Source of the DNA: Kiritimatiellia bacterium
Lineage (GTDB): Bacteria > Verrucomicrobiota > Kiritimatiellia > RFP12 > UBA1067
Assembly (NCBI GenBank): GCA_017430155.1
Contig: JAFRNO010000205.1
Span: forward strand, 1 to 8,732
Direction: 5' to 3'
DNA length: 8,732 nt
This document shows, in pieces, positions 1-6,528 of the stretch (positions within the stretch are counted from its first letter, which is position 1; each line of letters starts with the position of its first letter). The notes under the pieces are model-generated. The model ran no database searches and was not told the origin of the DNA. It saw nothing but the letters and a program-made list of their open reading frames with translations. Made by a program: the position numbers and the translations under genes.

Positions 1-781
1 AGAATGTGTTGCCGGCCGGGTCGACGAGATAGTGCCGCGTGCCGTGCTTCTCAAGATGGAAAAAGCCGGTCTTCTTCAGACCGAGCTTCCGCCCCGTGCC
101 CTCCACGCCGCCGAAGGCATCCAGACGGACGCCCGCGCGCGCGAGGCGTCCGGCGAAGTCGAGCGAACGGTAGAACTCCTTTTCGGCGGCGATGTCCGCC
201 TTCAGCTCCGCTTCGTCCGTGATCTTTCCGGGAAAGTCGCGCGGTGTCTGTCCGAACTTGTCGAGCAGTTTCTTTCGTCCCCGTGCCGGGGTGAATGCAT
301 ACGTCATCTGCCATTCCTTCATTTCCGCCGGAAGGAAGATGCGGTACTCGAACGTGTTCCAGTTCCACTTGCGGTTGTCCTGCACCTCGAAGTAGGTGCC
401 CACGGGGAAGCCGAGCGTCAGCGTCTCGCCGTTGACGTCCTTCACGGAGATTTCGCGTCCGTTGCCCTTGAAGAGCTTTTCGTCCAGTCCGAGCGCGAAG
501 GGGAAGGCGCCTTCCTGCGCGTCCACGCGCCACGCGCCGCCCTGGATGAAGCTCGGCGGCACGAGCATGGAGAGGAGCATCTGGTTTGACTTCGCCTCCA
601 TCACCGCGAAGTCCACCGCGCCCTCGGACGCGGAGAGCTTCACCTTGCCGGTCTGGCACTCCAGACGGAACGTGCCCGCGACGGGGCACTCGAACACGAC
701 CTTCTCGCCCTCAAACTTCGCCTCAAACGCCAGCGCCGCACCGCACACGAGCGCCAACAGAATCATCAGTGGTTTTCTCAT
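1..781 (-). CDS. Secreted glycoside hydrolase, N-terminal part, possibly GH50 (agarase)-like; 3' end outside window
   Basis: The minus strand is open without a stop from an ATG at 781 to the left edge, giving 260 residues of a longer protein. Residues 1-18 form a Sec signal peptide (MRKPLMILLALVCGAALA, then FEAKF) with a clean A-L-A cleavage site, which fixes the start. Residues 19 to about 230 look like a beta-rich N-terminal region with no motif I recognise. From residue 238 comes TGFFHLEKHGTRHYLVDP followed by AGNTF. This resembles the 'GFFRVEK-dG-rWWLVDPeGhpFFSvG' stretch that opens the catalytic barrel of GH50 beta-agarase-like proteins. The catalytic residues lie beyond the edge, so the family call rests on this one motif. 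An AAAGGA-like sequence about 10 nt upstream could be a weak ribosome binding site. The upstream gene on the same strand ends 121 nt away, with a long inverted repeat between. Coding is certain; the family is tentative. Confidence 0.8.
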   Translation of the reverse strand, partial: MRKPLMILLALVCGAALAFEAKFEGEKVVFECPVAGTFRLECQTGKVKLSASEGAVDFAVMEAKSNQMLLSMLVPPSFIQGGAWRVDAQEGAFPFALGLDEKLFKGNGREISVKDVNGETLTLGFPVGTYFEVQDNRKWNWNTFEYRIFLPAEMKEWQMTYAFTPARGRKKLLDKFGQTPRDFPGKITDEAELKADIAAEKEFYRSLDFAGRLARAGVRLDAFGGVEGTGRKLGLKKTGFFHLEKHGTRHYLVDPAGNTF

Positions 782-820
782 GGTAGAAGCTATCCTTTTG
801 ACAATGTTTGAATGTGTTGG

Positions 821-897
821 AAGGACAGAGGACAAAAGACAGAAGACAAAGGCGGGAGCCACTATCCTTTGTCTTATGTCCTCTGTCCTTTGTCCTT
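821..897. repeat. 32-bp-arm imperfect inverted repeat made of degenerate 7-nt units
   Basis: The left arm is 821-852 and the right arm 866-897, separated by a 13-nt loop. Aligning the left arm with the reverse complement of the right arm gives 28 of 32 matches. Each arm is itself a tandem array with period 7. The left arm reads GGACAGA, GGACAAA, AGACAGA, AGACAAA; the right arm, on the minus strand, reads GGACAAA, GGACAGA, GGACATA, AGACAAA. It begins 5 nt after the stop codon of the alpha/beta hydrolase gene (stop at 903-905) and would form a long hairpin in that mRNA. No U-run follows on the minus strand, so it is not a standard intrinsic terminator. It may stabilise the 3' end, attenuate read-through into the next gene, or be a dispersed genomic repeat. 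Confidence 0.85.
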
Positions 898-902
898 AAT
901 CC

Positions 903-2009
903 CTACTTCCCGAGGGCTTCTTCGCGGGCTTTGCCTTTTTCCGGCAGGCTGAAGTCCGTCGGGCGGCCCTTCGCCTGGCGCGAGAGGAAGTCGAGTCCTG
1001 CCGCGTAGTTGCCGCCGTGTCCGCCCTCCATGAGCGTGAAGCGCACGTTCGCGGAGGTGCGGCGGAAGTGGATGCGCATCCGCTCGGAGTAGAACGGGTC
1101 GCGCGGACCCGTGTAGGCGAGCGCGGCGGGAACCTGCTGCGTCTCCTCGATGGCGGCGATGTCCGCCTCGCTCACGCGGTCCTCGGGATTCGCGAGCGCG
1201 TTGAACGCGCGGAAGGAGTGCCCCACGGGCACGGAGCCTTTCCAGCCGTCGTGGATGCCCGTCACGATGTACGCGCCCACGCCTGCCTTCTTCGCGCGGT
1301 CGAGCCACGTGAGCGGCGAGCGGTGCGCGTATTCGGCGGGCTTCTCCGCCGGCGTGCCGCCGCACGCCTGCTCCAGCATCCTCGCGTAGTTCTTGCCGCG
1401 CCCGGGATGGTCGAGCAGCGAGTCGGCGTGCCAGCGCGCGATGTCGGTGATCGGACAGAACGCCGCGCCCGCCGCGAAGACCTCGGGGTGCCGTCCGAGC
1501 ATGAGGAGCGTCATGTGTCCGCCGCCGGAGCCGCCCACGATGTAGACGCGCGCGGCGTCGATCTTCGCGTGCGTCTTCGCGTAGTTCACGGCGTCGACGA
1601 TGTCCTGCACGGCCGGGTCGCCGCCGCAGGCGGGCGGCGTCTTGTTCGGCCCGCGGAAGTTCGGCCCCACCATCGCCCAGCCGCGTTTCTTCGCGTAGTT
1701 GAGAACCGTCTGGTAGTGCGACGTCGCCTTGTAGTCGTAGCTCCACGTGTGGAGTCCCACGATGAGCGGCACGGCGTTCGTCTTCGCCGCCTCGGGGGCC
1801 CAGAAGTAGCACGGCTGCAGCGTGCCGTCGAGCGTCGACTTCACCTGCACGAGCATCTTCGCCCAGGCCGGGTCCGGCTCTGCCGTTTTCGCGGGCGCGG
1901 CCAGGAGGGCCGTGCCTGAAAGCGCAACGGCCGCGACAAGCGCGGCCTTCCCGCAGATGTTCCTTGTCCTGCGCGCACTCACGCGCTCCCTTTGATCTGG
2001 TGTGTTCAT
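903..2009 (-). CDS. Exported alpha/beta hydrolase, prolyl oligopeptidase (S9)/esterase-like
   Basis: This 368-aa protein has a complete serine-hydrolase triad. The nucleophile is Ser161 in GGSGGG (159-164). The acid is Asp254 in GIHDGWKGSVPVGHS, a typical S9-type 'D-x-x-VP' segment. The base is His331 in MEGGHGG. HTW at 87-89 after a hydrophobic strand (PLIVGL) fits the oxyanion-hole strand. The N-terminus has a basic stretch (RERVSARRTR), then a hydrophobic core (AALVAAVALSGTALLAAPA), so it is exported. The double Arg gives only a weak Tat resemblance. The frame stays open upstream to 2204, but the ATG at 2009 directly precedes the signal peptide and lies 6 nt after an extended -10 box. An upstream start would also overlap the divergent gene at 2080. 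Family knowledge allows a peptidase, acetyl-xylan-esterase or feruloyl-esterase role. The context of carbohydrate genes favours an esterase, but the substrate is not visible. Confidence 0.9.
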   Translation of the reverse strand: MNTPDQRERVSARRTRNICGKAALVAAVALSGTALLAAPAKTAEPDPAWAKMLVQVKSTLDGTLQPCYFWAPEAAKTNAVPLIVGLHTWSYDYKATSHYQTVLNYAKKRGWAMVGPNFRGPNKTPPACGGDPAVQDIVDAVNYAKTHAKIDAARVYIVGGSGGGHMTLLMLGRHPEVFAAGAAFCPITDIARWHADSLLDHPGRGKNYARMLEQACGGTPAEKPAEYAHRSPLTWLDRAKKAGVGAYIVTGIHDGWKGSVPVGHSFRAFNALANPEDRVSEADIAAIEETQQVPAALAYTGPRDPFYSERMRIHFRRTSANVRFTLMEGGHGGNYAAGLDFLSRQAKGRPTDFSLPEKGKAREEALGK

Positions 2010-2015
2010 GGGCGT

Positions 2016-2024
2016 AGTATACCA
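2016..2024 (-). promoter_or_regulatory. Extended -10 promoter (TGGTATACT) for the alpha/beta hydrolase gene
   Basis: On the minus strand TGG-TATACT matches the extended -10 consensus TGn-TATAAT at all but one position. Its last base is 6 nt before the ATG at 2009. Transcription normally starts about 7 nt past the -10 box, which would be at the A of the ATG and give a leaderless mRNA. No Shine-Dalgarno sequence is present, in agreement. I see no -35 box. The site is inferred from sequence alone. Confidence 0.5.
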
Positions 2025-2061
2025 TAAATCGCGGCTCTCCTGCGTGGCTGCGCCCAAGATG

Positions 2062-2070
2062 TGATATAAT
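2062..2070 (+). promoter_or_regulatory. Extended -10 promoter (TGATATAAT) for the GH99/WbsX-like gene
   Basis: TGA-TATAAT is a perfect extended -10 element and stands out in GC-rich DNA. It ends 9 nt before the ATG at 2080, so the predicted transcript begins only about 3 nt before the start codon. The intervening GGCGGCGCC has no Shine-Dalgarno sequence. The hexamer 17 bp upstream (GCGTGG) is not a -35 box, but extended -10 promoters often do without one. It is divergent from the promoter at 2016-2024, with 37 bp between the two elements. Confidence 0.6.
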
Positions 2071-2079
2071 GGCGGCGCC

Positions 2080-3207
2080 ATGAAGAAAATCATTTGCGCT
2101 TGTTTGCTGGCGTGCGGCCTCGCCGCTGTGGGGAAGGACGCCGAAGGGCCCGTCGTGACGGCGGTCGGCGCCATCAACTGGGACTGCTCACTGCCGTCGA
2201 GCACTTTCTTCGGCGGCTACCAGACGCGTTCGCTCTCGCCCGCGAAGTACCGCTGCATGACGCCGTACTACGCCGACGTGCTCGGCCCCGACAAGATCGA
2301 CTACCACTGGCGCACGCAGGCGGAGTACGACCGCGAGATGCAGTACGCGATCGACGCGGGGATCGACTATTTCGCCTACTGCTGGTACGCCGACGACTTC
2401 AACGCCGAGCGCGTGCCGGTCTCCACCGGACGCGGCGCCTGCGTGGACCGCCACGTGTGCGAGCTGGTCTACGCCCGCAACATGCACCTCAAGAGCGCGC
2501 TGCGGTCCAAGCTGAAGCTCTGCGCCATCCTGTGCGGCAACCATCCGTACACGGACCGGGAGGTGGAGACGCTCGTCCGCGCGATGAAGGAGGACTGCTA
2601 CCAGAAGGCGATGGGGCGTCCGCTGCTCTACCTCTTCGGCAACCGGGGCGACCTGCTCGCGCGCGTCCGGCGGACCTGCCGGCGGCTGGGCGTGGAGTCG
2701 CCCTACGCCGTGGCGATGTACGGCGGACGCAACCATCCGCGCACGGGCGACGCGGGGATCGACGCGCTCAGCGACTATCCGCCCGTGGGGGACGGTTACG
2801 CCGTCTACTCCGAGCTGATGGACGCCGAGCTCGCGCGGAACTCCTCCAAGTGCCGCGACGGCTGGTCGGTCATCCCGCACTTCACCACGGGTAAGGACCA
2901 TTCGCCGCGCATCGACAGTCCCGTGCCGTGGTGCGACAATCCGCCGCGCCGCTATCCGCGGGCCGCCAGCGGCGAGGAGATCGTCGAGGGCGCGCGCCGC
3001 CTGCGCGACTGGATCGTCGCCAACCGGCGCAGCTGTCCGACGGGCCACATCCTCACCTTCGCCTGGAACGAGTTCGAGGAGGGCGGGTGGATCTGCCCCA
3101 CGTGGACGCCGAACGGTCCCGACACCACGCGCGTCAAGGCGTTCGCCGAGGCGTCGCGTCTGTTGAAGTCGCCGATTCCCAGGGGCGAAAACGAGAAAAG
3201 AATGTGA
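2080..3207 (+). CDS. Exported GH99/WbsX-like TIM-barrel protein
   Basis: This 375-aa protein starts with MKKIICACLLACGLAAVG, a signal peptide. Either Sec cleavage near A-V-G or lipoprotein processing at Cys12 (LLAC) is possible. The mature part resembles the GH99/WbsX-type barrel. Residues 63-103 hold YYADVLGP, then a histidine-tryptophan pair, then EYDREMQYAIDAGIDYFAYCWY, the 'mixed-strand then lone-helper' pattern of that group. Near the C-terminus, FAWNEFEEGG at 327-336 matches the 'AWNEWgEG' motif, whose acidic residues are the best catalytic candidates. Known relatives are endo-alpha-mannosidases/mannanases and polysaccharide-biosynthesis WbsX proteins. Export argues for a degradative or cell-surface role. 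The substrate cannot be read from sequence. The next gene begins 2 nt after its stop, so the two form an operon and the products probably act on the same glycan. The ATG at 2080 is the only start that keeps the signal peptide. Confidence 0.82.
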   Translation: MKKIICACLLACGLAAVGKDAEGPVVTAVGAINWDCSLPSSTFFGGYQTRSLSPAKYRCMTPYYADVLGPDKIDYHWRTQAEYDREMQYAIDAGIDYFAYCWYADDFNAERVPVSTGRGACVDRHVCELVYARNMHLKSALRSKLKLCAILCGNHPYTDREVETLVRAMKEDCYQKAMGRPLLYLFGNRGDLLARVRRTCRRLGVESPYAVAMYGGRNHPRTGDAGIDALSDYPPVGDGYAVYSELMDAELARNSSKCRDGWSVIPHFTTGKDHSPRIDSPVPWCDNPPRRYPRAASGEEIVEGARRLRDWIVANRRSCPTGHILTFAWNEFEEGGWICPTWTPNGPDTTRVKAFAEASRLLKSPIPRGENEKRM

Positions 3208-3209
3208 CG

Positions 3210-6200
3210 ATGGTGATGAGCAAAACGGTTTGTTTCGCGGGGCGCAAGGCGTACGCGGCTTTGCTGGCGTGCGGACTGGCTTCCGTCTGCTGGGCGACCG
3301 ATCTTCCTGCGCCCATTATCTGGTGGGACATGGAAGCCGTGTCGAACGGCAAGATCGCGGACAAGTCCGGGAACGGGCGCGACCTGACGCTTGGCGCGGG
3401 CGCGTCGCTCACGAACGGATGCGGCGGCGCGACGGGCTACGCGCTCTTCTTCGCCGGGCAGAAGAACACCTGGGCGACATTCCCCTGCCCGGCGCTCGGC
3501 AGCCGCACGATCTCGTTCTGGTACCGGCGCGAACGGGGAAGCGGGCCGATTTCGAACGGCGAGGGCAACACCTATCCGTATTTGATCACCAATCTTTCCA
3601 CGATGCGGATGCATTTCGCCAACGCGGCGGACAATAACGTCAGTTCTTCGATCTTCGCCGAGAATCCAGACCCAACCCGCAACCGCTACTTTACGCCGGC
3701 GCCATCTCTCTACCGCGAGGTTTGGACGCATGTGACGTTGACGTTCGACGTTACGTCGACCGAGGCGGATGAAGCTGAATCGGACAAGATCATCTCACAT
3801 GTCACGTACAAGGCATACGTCAACGGTGCATGCGTAGCGGCGCCGGCGACGGACTTCGCCCTTACGAACTTCGCCGTCTCCGGCACGGCGATGCTCGGCA
3901 ACTGGTCGGCGAACGGCACGGGTATCCGTCCGTCCTACGGCGCGGTCGACGAGTTCCGCGTGTGGGACACGGCTCTTGACGCCGAGCAGGTGTGGGCCGA
4001 GTACGCGCGCACGAAGGACGACTACGACGAGACGGGACTCATCGGACGGTGGACATTCGACGACACGGAGACGGTGAACGGCAGTCTCGTCCTGAAGGAT
4101 GTGGCGGGGCTGGCCGGCGACATCACGTGCGGCGCGGGCATCGTCGTGACGAACGCCGGCGTGGAGGGCCAATGCGTTGCCTGCAGCGGGTATAAGGATT
4201 GCTGGGGCGCGCTCACGCTTCCCGCCGCGATGGGCAGCGACTTCACGTGGACGTGCTGGATCAACCAGTCGCCGGATTCGTCAAAGGACACGCTTGCCAA
4301 GATCGGCGGAGACGGACAGAACAGGGGACCACGTCTGCTGCAAGCTGGGGGTGACTGGTACTACATCAACTTGAAGGGGGCGATGCCGGGCGAATGGGAT
4401 TGGACGCGCATCCTGGTCTTGACGCCCGGCAACAACACGGAGCAGCCTATCTTGAACAGCCGCGCGCCGCAGGGGCTGTGGAGCCATCTGGCCGTGACGA
4501 CCCGCTTCAAGATGGAGGCGGACGGGACGCGCAAGGCGTATACGTACGCCTACATGAACGGCGAGTACGCGGGAGCGATCGCCGAGCGCAACGTCGGGAC
4601 CAAAGCGGCGTCGGCGACATGGACTTTTGCAAATTCCGGCCGTAACGGCGCCAACCGTCCCATCGAGGGCATGGTGGACGACCTGCGCCTCTACGCGGGC
4701 GCGCTTTCTTCCAACTCGATCGTTCGGCTCTTCCGCGGCGCGGCGGAGGTGGACGCGGGTGCGGACTTCAGCGTTGCGGGAGGAATGGCGGAACTGCACG
4801 GTGAAATCGGGAAGTCGGCTCTTGGTGACGTGCGGAAGGGCTATGCGGGCACGCCATGCTGGACGCTCGTCTCCGCACCGTCGGGTGGCGAGGGCGCGAC
4901 GATCCTCCAGCCGGGGCGGACGGTCACGCAGGTGACGCTTCCGGTGGAGGGCGCGTACGTGTTCCGTCTCTCCAACACGCTGGAGGACGTGGGGCTTTCG
5001 CGGAGCGACGACGTGACGGTGACGCGCGTGGCGTCGGCGGGCGCCGCGCCGACTGTGAGCGTGGCTGCGACCGCCACGACGACGGCGAGCGAGCCGTGCG
5101 CGCTTGCGGCTACGGCGACGGTCGACGCGCGTATCCATTGGGCGAAGGTGTCTGGCCCGGGCGGCGCGTGGTTCGAGCCGGAGAATGCGGCGGCCACGAA
5201 GGCGACGTTCGACGCGGCGGGCACGTACATGGTGCGCTGCACGGCGGAGAAGGACGGCGCGGCGGCGACGGCGGACGTGACGGTGACGGTGGGGGATGCG
5301 GAAACGTGCGACCTCTCGAACGGCCTCATCCGCTGGTGGCCGCTTTCAGGTGCGGACTTCACAAAGGAACGGATCGCCAACTCGACGCGCCCCACGATGG
5401 GCACCAATACGGAAGGAGCTGTCATCCGCGCCTTCGAGAACGGCCCGGCCGGCTACGCGATGCGCGCCAACGGGTTTAGGGCGTACTTCGATCTCGGCAA
5501 TGGTTTGGCGGAGACCCCGAGCGTCGCCAACAACAACAACTCGCCCCCGACTGAACGTTACCGCGCCGTCAGCGCGTGGGTGTGGCACGATTCGTCCGAC
5601 ACGAACACCTTCAAGAACGCGGCAATCTTCATGGTGCCTTTCACCTTGGGCCTGTGGTACAACTACAATGTCGGGGACGGCACGGCGGACGGCCTGCTCC
5701 TGTGCCAGCAGGGATGGGGGCCGAACGACACAACGATCGCCTACATGAAGCGCCCCTACGCCCTGCCGCATCCGCTCACGAACCGCTGGACGCATGTCTA
5801 CGCTTTGTTCGACCGCTCTCAGGGGACGGACTTCGAACTGTGGATCGATGGTGAAAAGCAGGTGCCCACAAGCACGCCGGCAGGAAAGCGAGGGCGTGTC
5901 AGGACGCCATTCGACGTCGGAGGAATAGCGTACATCGCCACTGACGCGGGTGCTGACAACGGGTATTCCAAGCACAGTACCACGAAGGAACTCATGTCGC
6001 GTTGCTTCCCCGGCAAGGTGGCGGACGTGCGCATCTACAACCGCAAGCTGACGGCACGCGAGGTGAAGAAGCTGGCGTCCGATCCGGACGTGGCGGCGAA
6101 CCGTGCGCCGGCCATCGATGCGTTCAGCCCGGCGACGCTGCGTACGCCGCAGAAGAAGGCGAAGTCTGTGGCGACGGCGGTGTTCGACGACGGCGAGCCG

Positions 6201-6416
6201 ACGGGCGGCGAGCTGACGTACCAATGGAGCATCCTCTCGGGCGATGCCGCCGCGGCGTCGTTCGGTGACGCGACTGCGCGCGAGACCACGTTTACGGCGA
6301 CGGCTGTTGGCACGTACGTGCTGCAGCTGGCCGTCTCCGACGGCGAGCGCACGTCCTACTCTGCGCCGCTTACGGTGGAGGTCGTCGCCGCTGGAACCAT
6401 CGTCGTGATCAAGTGA
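3210..6416 (+). CDS. Large exported multi-LamG / Ig-PKD-like domain protein
   Basis: This 1068-aa protein has no recognised catalytic domain. A signal peptide occupies about residues 1-29 (core YAALLACGLASVCWA, then TDLPAP). LamG-like (concanavalin-type) domains lie at about 36-269, 276-508 and 704-960. Each opens with an IIWWDME/GLIGRWTFDD/GLIRWWPLS-type strand, has a W-x-H-V/L strand (VWTHVTLTF, LWSHLAVTT, RWTHVYALF) with a following 'Y-x-N/D-G' hairpin, and ends in DE/DD/DVR(V/L)(W/Y). Ig/PKD-like beta domains lie at about 515-609, 611-697 and 964-1062 (GTYVLQLAVSDGE in the last). LamG domains usually bind glycans or proteins, so a surface-binding partner of the preceding GH99-like enzyme is plausible. 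The C-terminus (VEVVAAGTIVVIK) shows no PEP-CTERM or LPXTG-type anchor. The ATG at 3210 (MVMSK) is preferred; ATG 3216 is an alternative, and the frame upstream to 2928 overlaps the previous gene. Confidence 0.88.
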   Translation: MVMSKTVCFAGRKAYAALLACGLASVCWATDLPAPIIWWDMEAVSNGKIADKSGNGRDLTLGAGASLTNGCGGATGYALFFAGQKNTWATFPCPALGSRTISFWYRRERGSGPISNGEGNTYPYLITNLSTMRMHFANAADNNVSSSIFAENPDPTRNRYFTPAPSLYREVWTHVTLTFDVTSTEADEAESDKIISHVTYKAYVNGACVAAPATDFALTNFAVSGTAMLGNWSANGTGIRPSYGAVDEFRVWDTALDAEQVWAEYARTKDDYDETGLIGRWTFDDTETVNGSLVLKDVAGLAGDITCGAGIVVTNAGVEGQCVACSGYKDCWGALTLPAAMGSDFTWTCWINQSPDSSKDTLAKIGGDGQNRGPRLLQAGGDWYYINLKGAMPGEWDWTRILVLTPGNNTEQPILNSRAPQGLWSHLAVTTRFKMEADGTRKAYTYAYMNGEYAGAIAERNVGTKAASATWTFANSGRNGANRPIEGMVDDLRLYAGALSSNSIVRLFRGAAEVDAGADFSVAGGMAELHGEIGKSALGDVRKGYAGTPCWTLVSAPSGGEGATILQPGRTVTQVTLPVEGAYVFRLSNTLEDVGLSRSDDVTVTRVASAGAAPTVSVAATATTTASEPCALAATATVDARIHWAKVSGPGGAWFEPENAAATKATFDAAGTYMVRCTAEKDGAAATADVTVTVGDAETCDLSNGLIRWWPLSGADFTKERIANSTRPTMGTNTEGAVIRAFENGPAGYAMRANGFRAYFDLGNGLAETPSVANNNNSPPTERYRAVSAWVWHDSSDTNTFKNAAIFMVPFTLGLWYNYNVGDGTADGLLLCQQGWGPNDTTIAYMKRPYALPHPLTNRWTHVYALFDRSQGTDFELWIDGEKQVPTSTPAGKRGRVRTPFDVGGIAYIATDAGADNGYSKHSTTKELMSRCFPGKVADVRIYNRKLTAREVKKLASDPDVAANRAPAIDAFSPATLRTPQKKAKSVATAVFDDGEPTGGELTYQWSILSGDAAAASFGDATARETTFTATAVGTYVLQLAVSDGERTSYSAPLTVEVVAAGTIVVIK

Positions 6417-6476
6417 TAACCTGCCTTGGCAAGCGCACCGCGAGCGTACGTCCTACATGGGATACAAAAATCATCC
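6417..6476. other. Short intergenic spacer, end of polysaccharide operon
   Basis: After the LamG gene's TGA come 60 nt with no coding signal. The only symmetry I see is the tiny CTTG-G-CAAG near 6424-6432, which has no T-run after it. How transcription of the LamG operon is stopped before the TA promoter is therefore unclear. Confidence 0.4.
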
Positions 6477-6505
6477 TTGCGACTATATCAATATATTGAT
6501 ATAAT
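6477..6505 (+). promoter_or_regulatory. Sigma-70-type promoter of the toxin-antitoxin module
   Basis: TTGCGA at 6477-6482 (4 of 6 matches to TTGACA) is followed after a 17-bp spacer by a perfect TATAAT at 6500-6505. TGA before it makes an extended -10. The predicted start is near 6512, giving a leader of about 17 nt that contains the Shine-Dalgarno sequence. A palindrome covers the spacer and -10 box. Confidence 0.72.
6484..6503. promoter_or_regulatory. Perfect 20-bp palindromic operator over the TA promoter
   Basis: The stretch is its own reverse complement over all 20 bases; the 16-base core is TATCAATATATTGATA. It covers most of the -35/-10 spacer and four bases of the -10 box, the classic position for a repressor that blocks RNA polymerase. 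The XRE-type helix-turn-helix protein two genes downstream (7184-7825) is the obvious candidate binder. That would give the autoregulation usual for TA operons. Confidence 0.7.
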
Positions 6506-6513
6506 GTCTGCGG

Positions 6514-6520
6514 TAAGGAG
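6514..6520 (+). promoter_or_regulatory. Shine-Dalgarno site of the toxin gene
   Basis: TAAGGAG lies 8 nt before the ATG at 6529, a near-ideal ribosome binding site that fixes the toxin start. It contrasts with the SD-less starts at 2009 and 2080. Confidence 0.75.
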
Positions 6521-6528
6521 AAACTGGA

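Noticed and set aside
798..803. TTGACA on the plus strand as a -35 box
   Set aside because: No -10 box at 16-18 bp and no plus-strand gene downstream; probably chance.
821..897. Intrinsic terminator for the alpha/beta hydrolase gene
   Set aside because: The hairpin is strong, but the minus strand after it lacks a U-run and the arms are AT-mixed heptamer repeats, so it is listed as a repeat instead.
821..897. CRISPR-like array
   Set aside because: The units are 7 nt, directly abutting and inverted about a short loop, with no spacers and no cas genes in the window.
2010..2204. Upstream in-frame extension of the alpha/beta hydrolase (start at 2204, minus)
   Set aside because: It would put 65 extra residues before a clear signal peptide and overlap the divergent gene at 2080 and both promoters.
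2188..3048. Long minus-strand open frame opposite the GH99-like gene
   Set aside because: GC-rich shadow frame: biased to Arg/Ala/Val/His with no domain motif, whereas the plus frame has a signal peptide and family motifs. The same holds for the minus frames at 4281-5138, 5346-6224 and 7857-8669 and the plus frame at 1017-1919.
2928..3209. Upstream in-frame extension of the LamG protein
   Set aside because: The extra residues are arginine/proline-rich shadow sequence of the overlapping GH99-like gene; the signal peptide begins at 3210.
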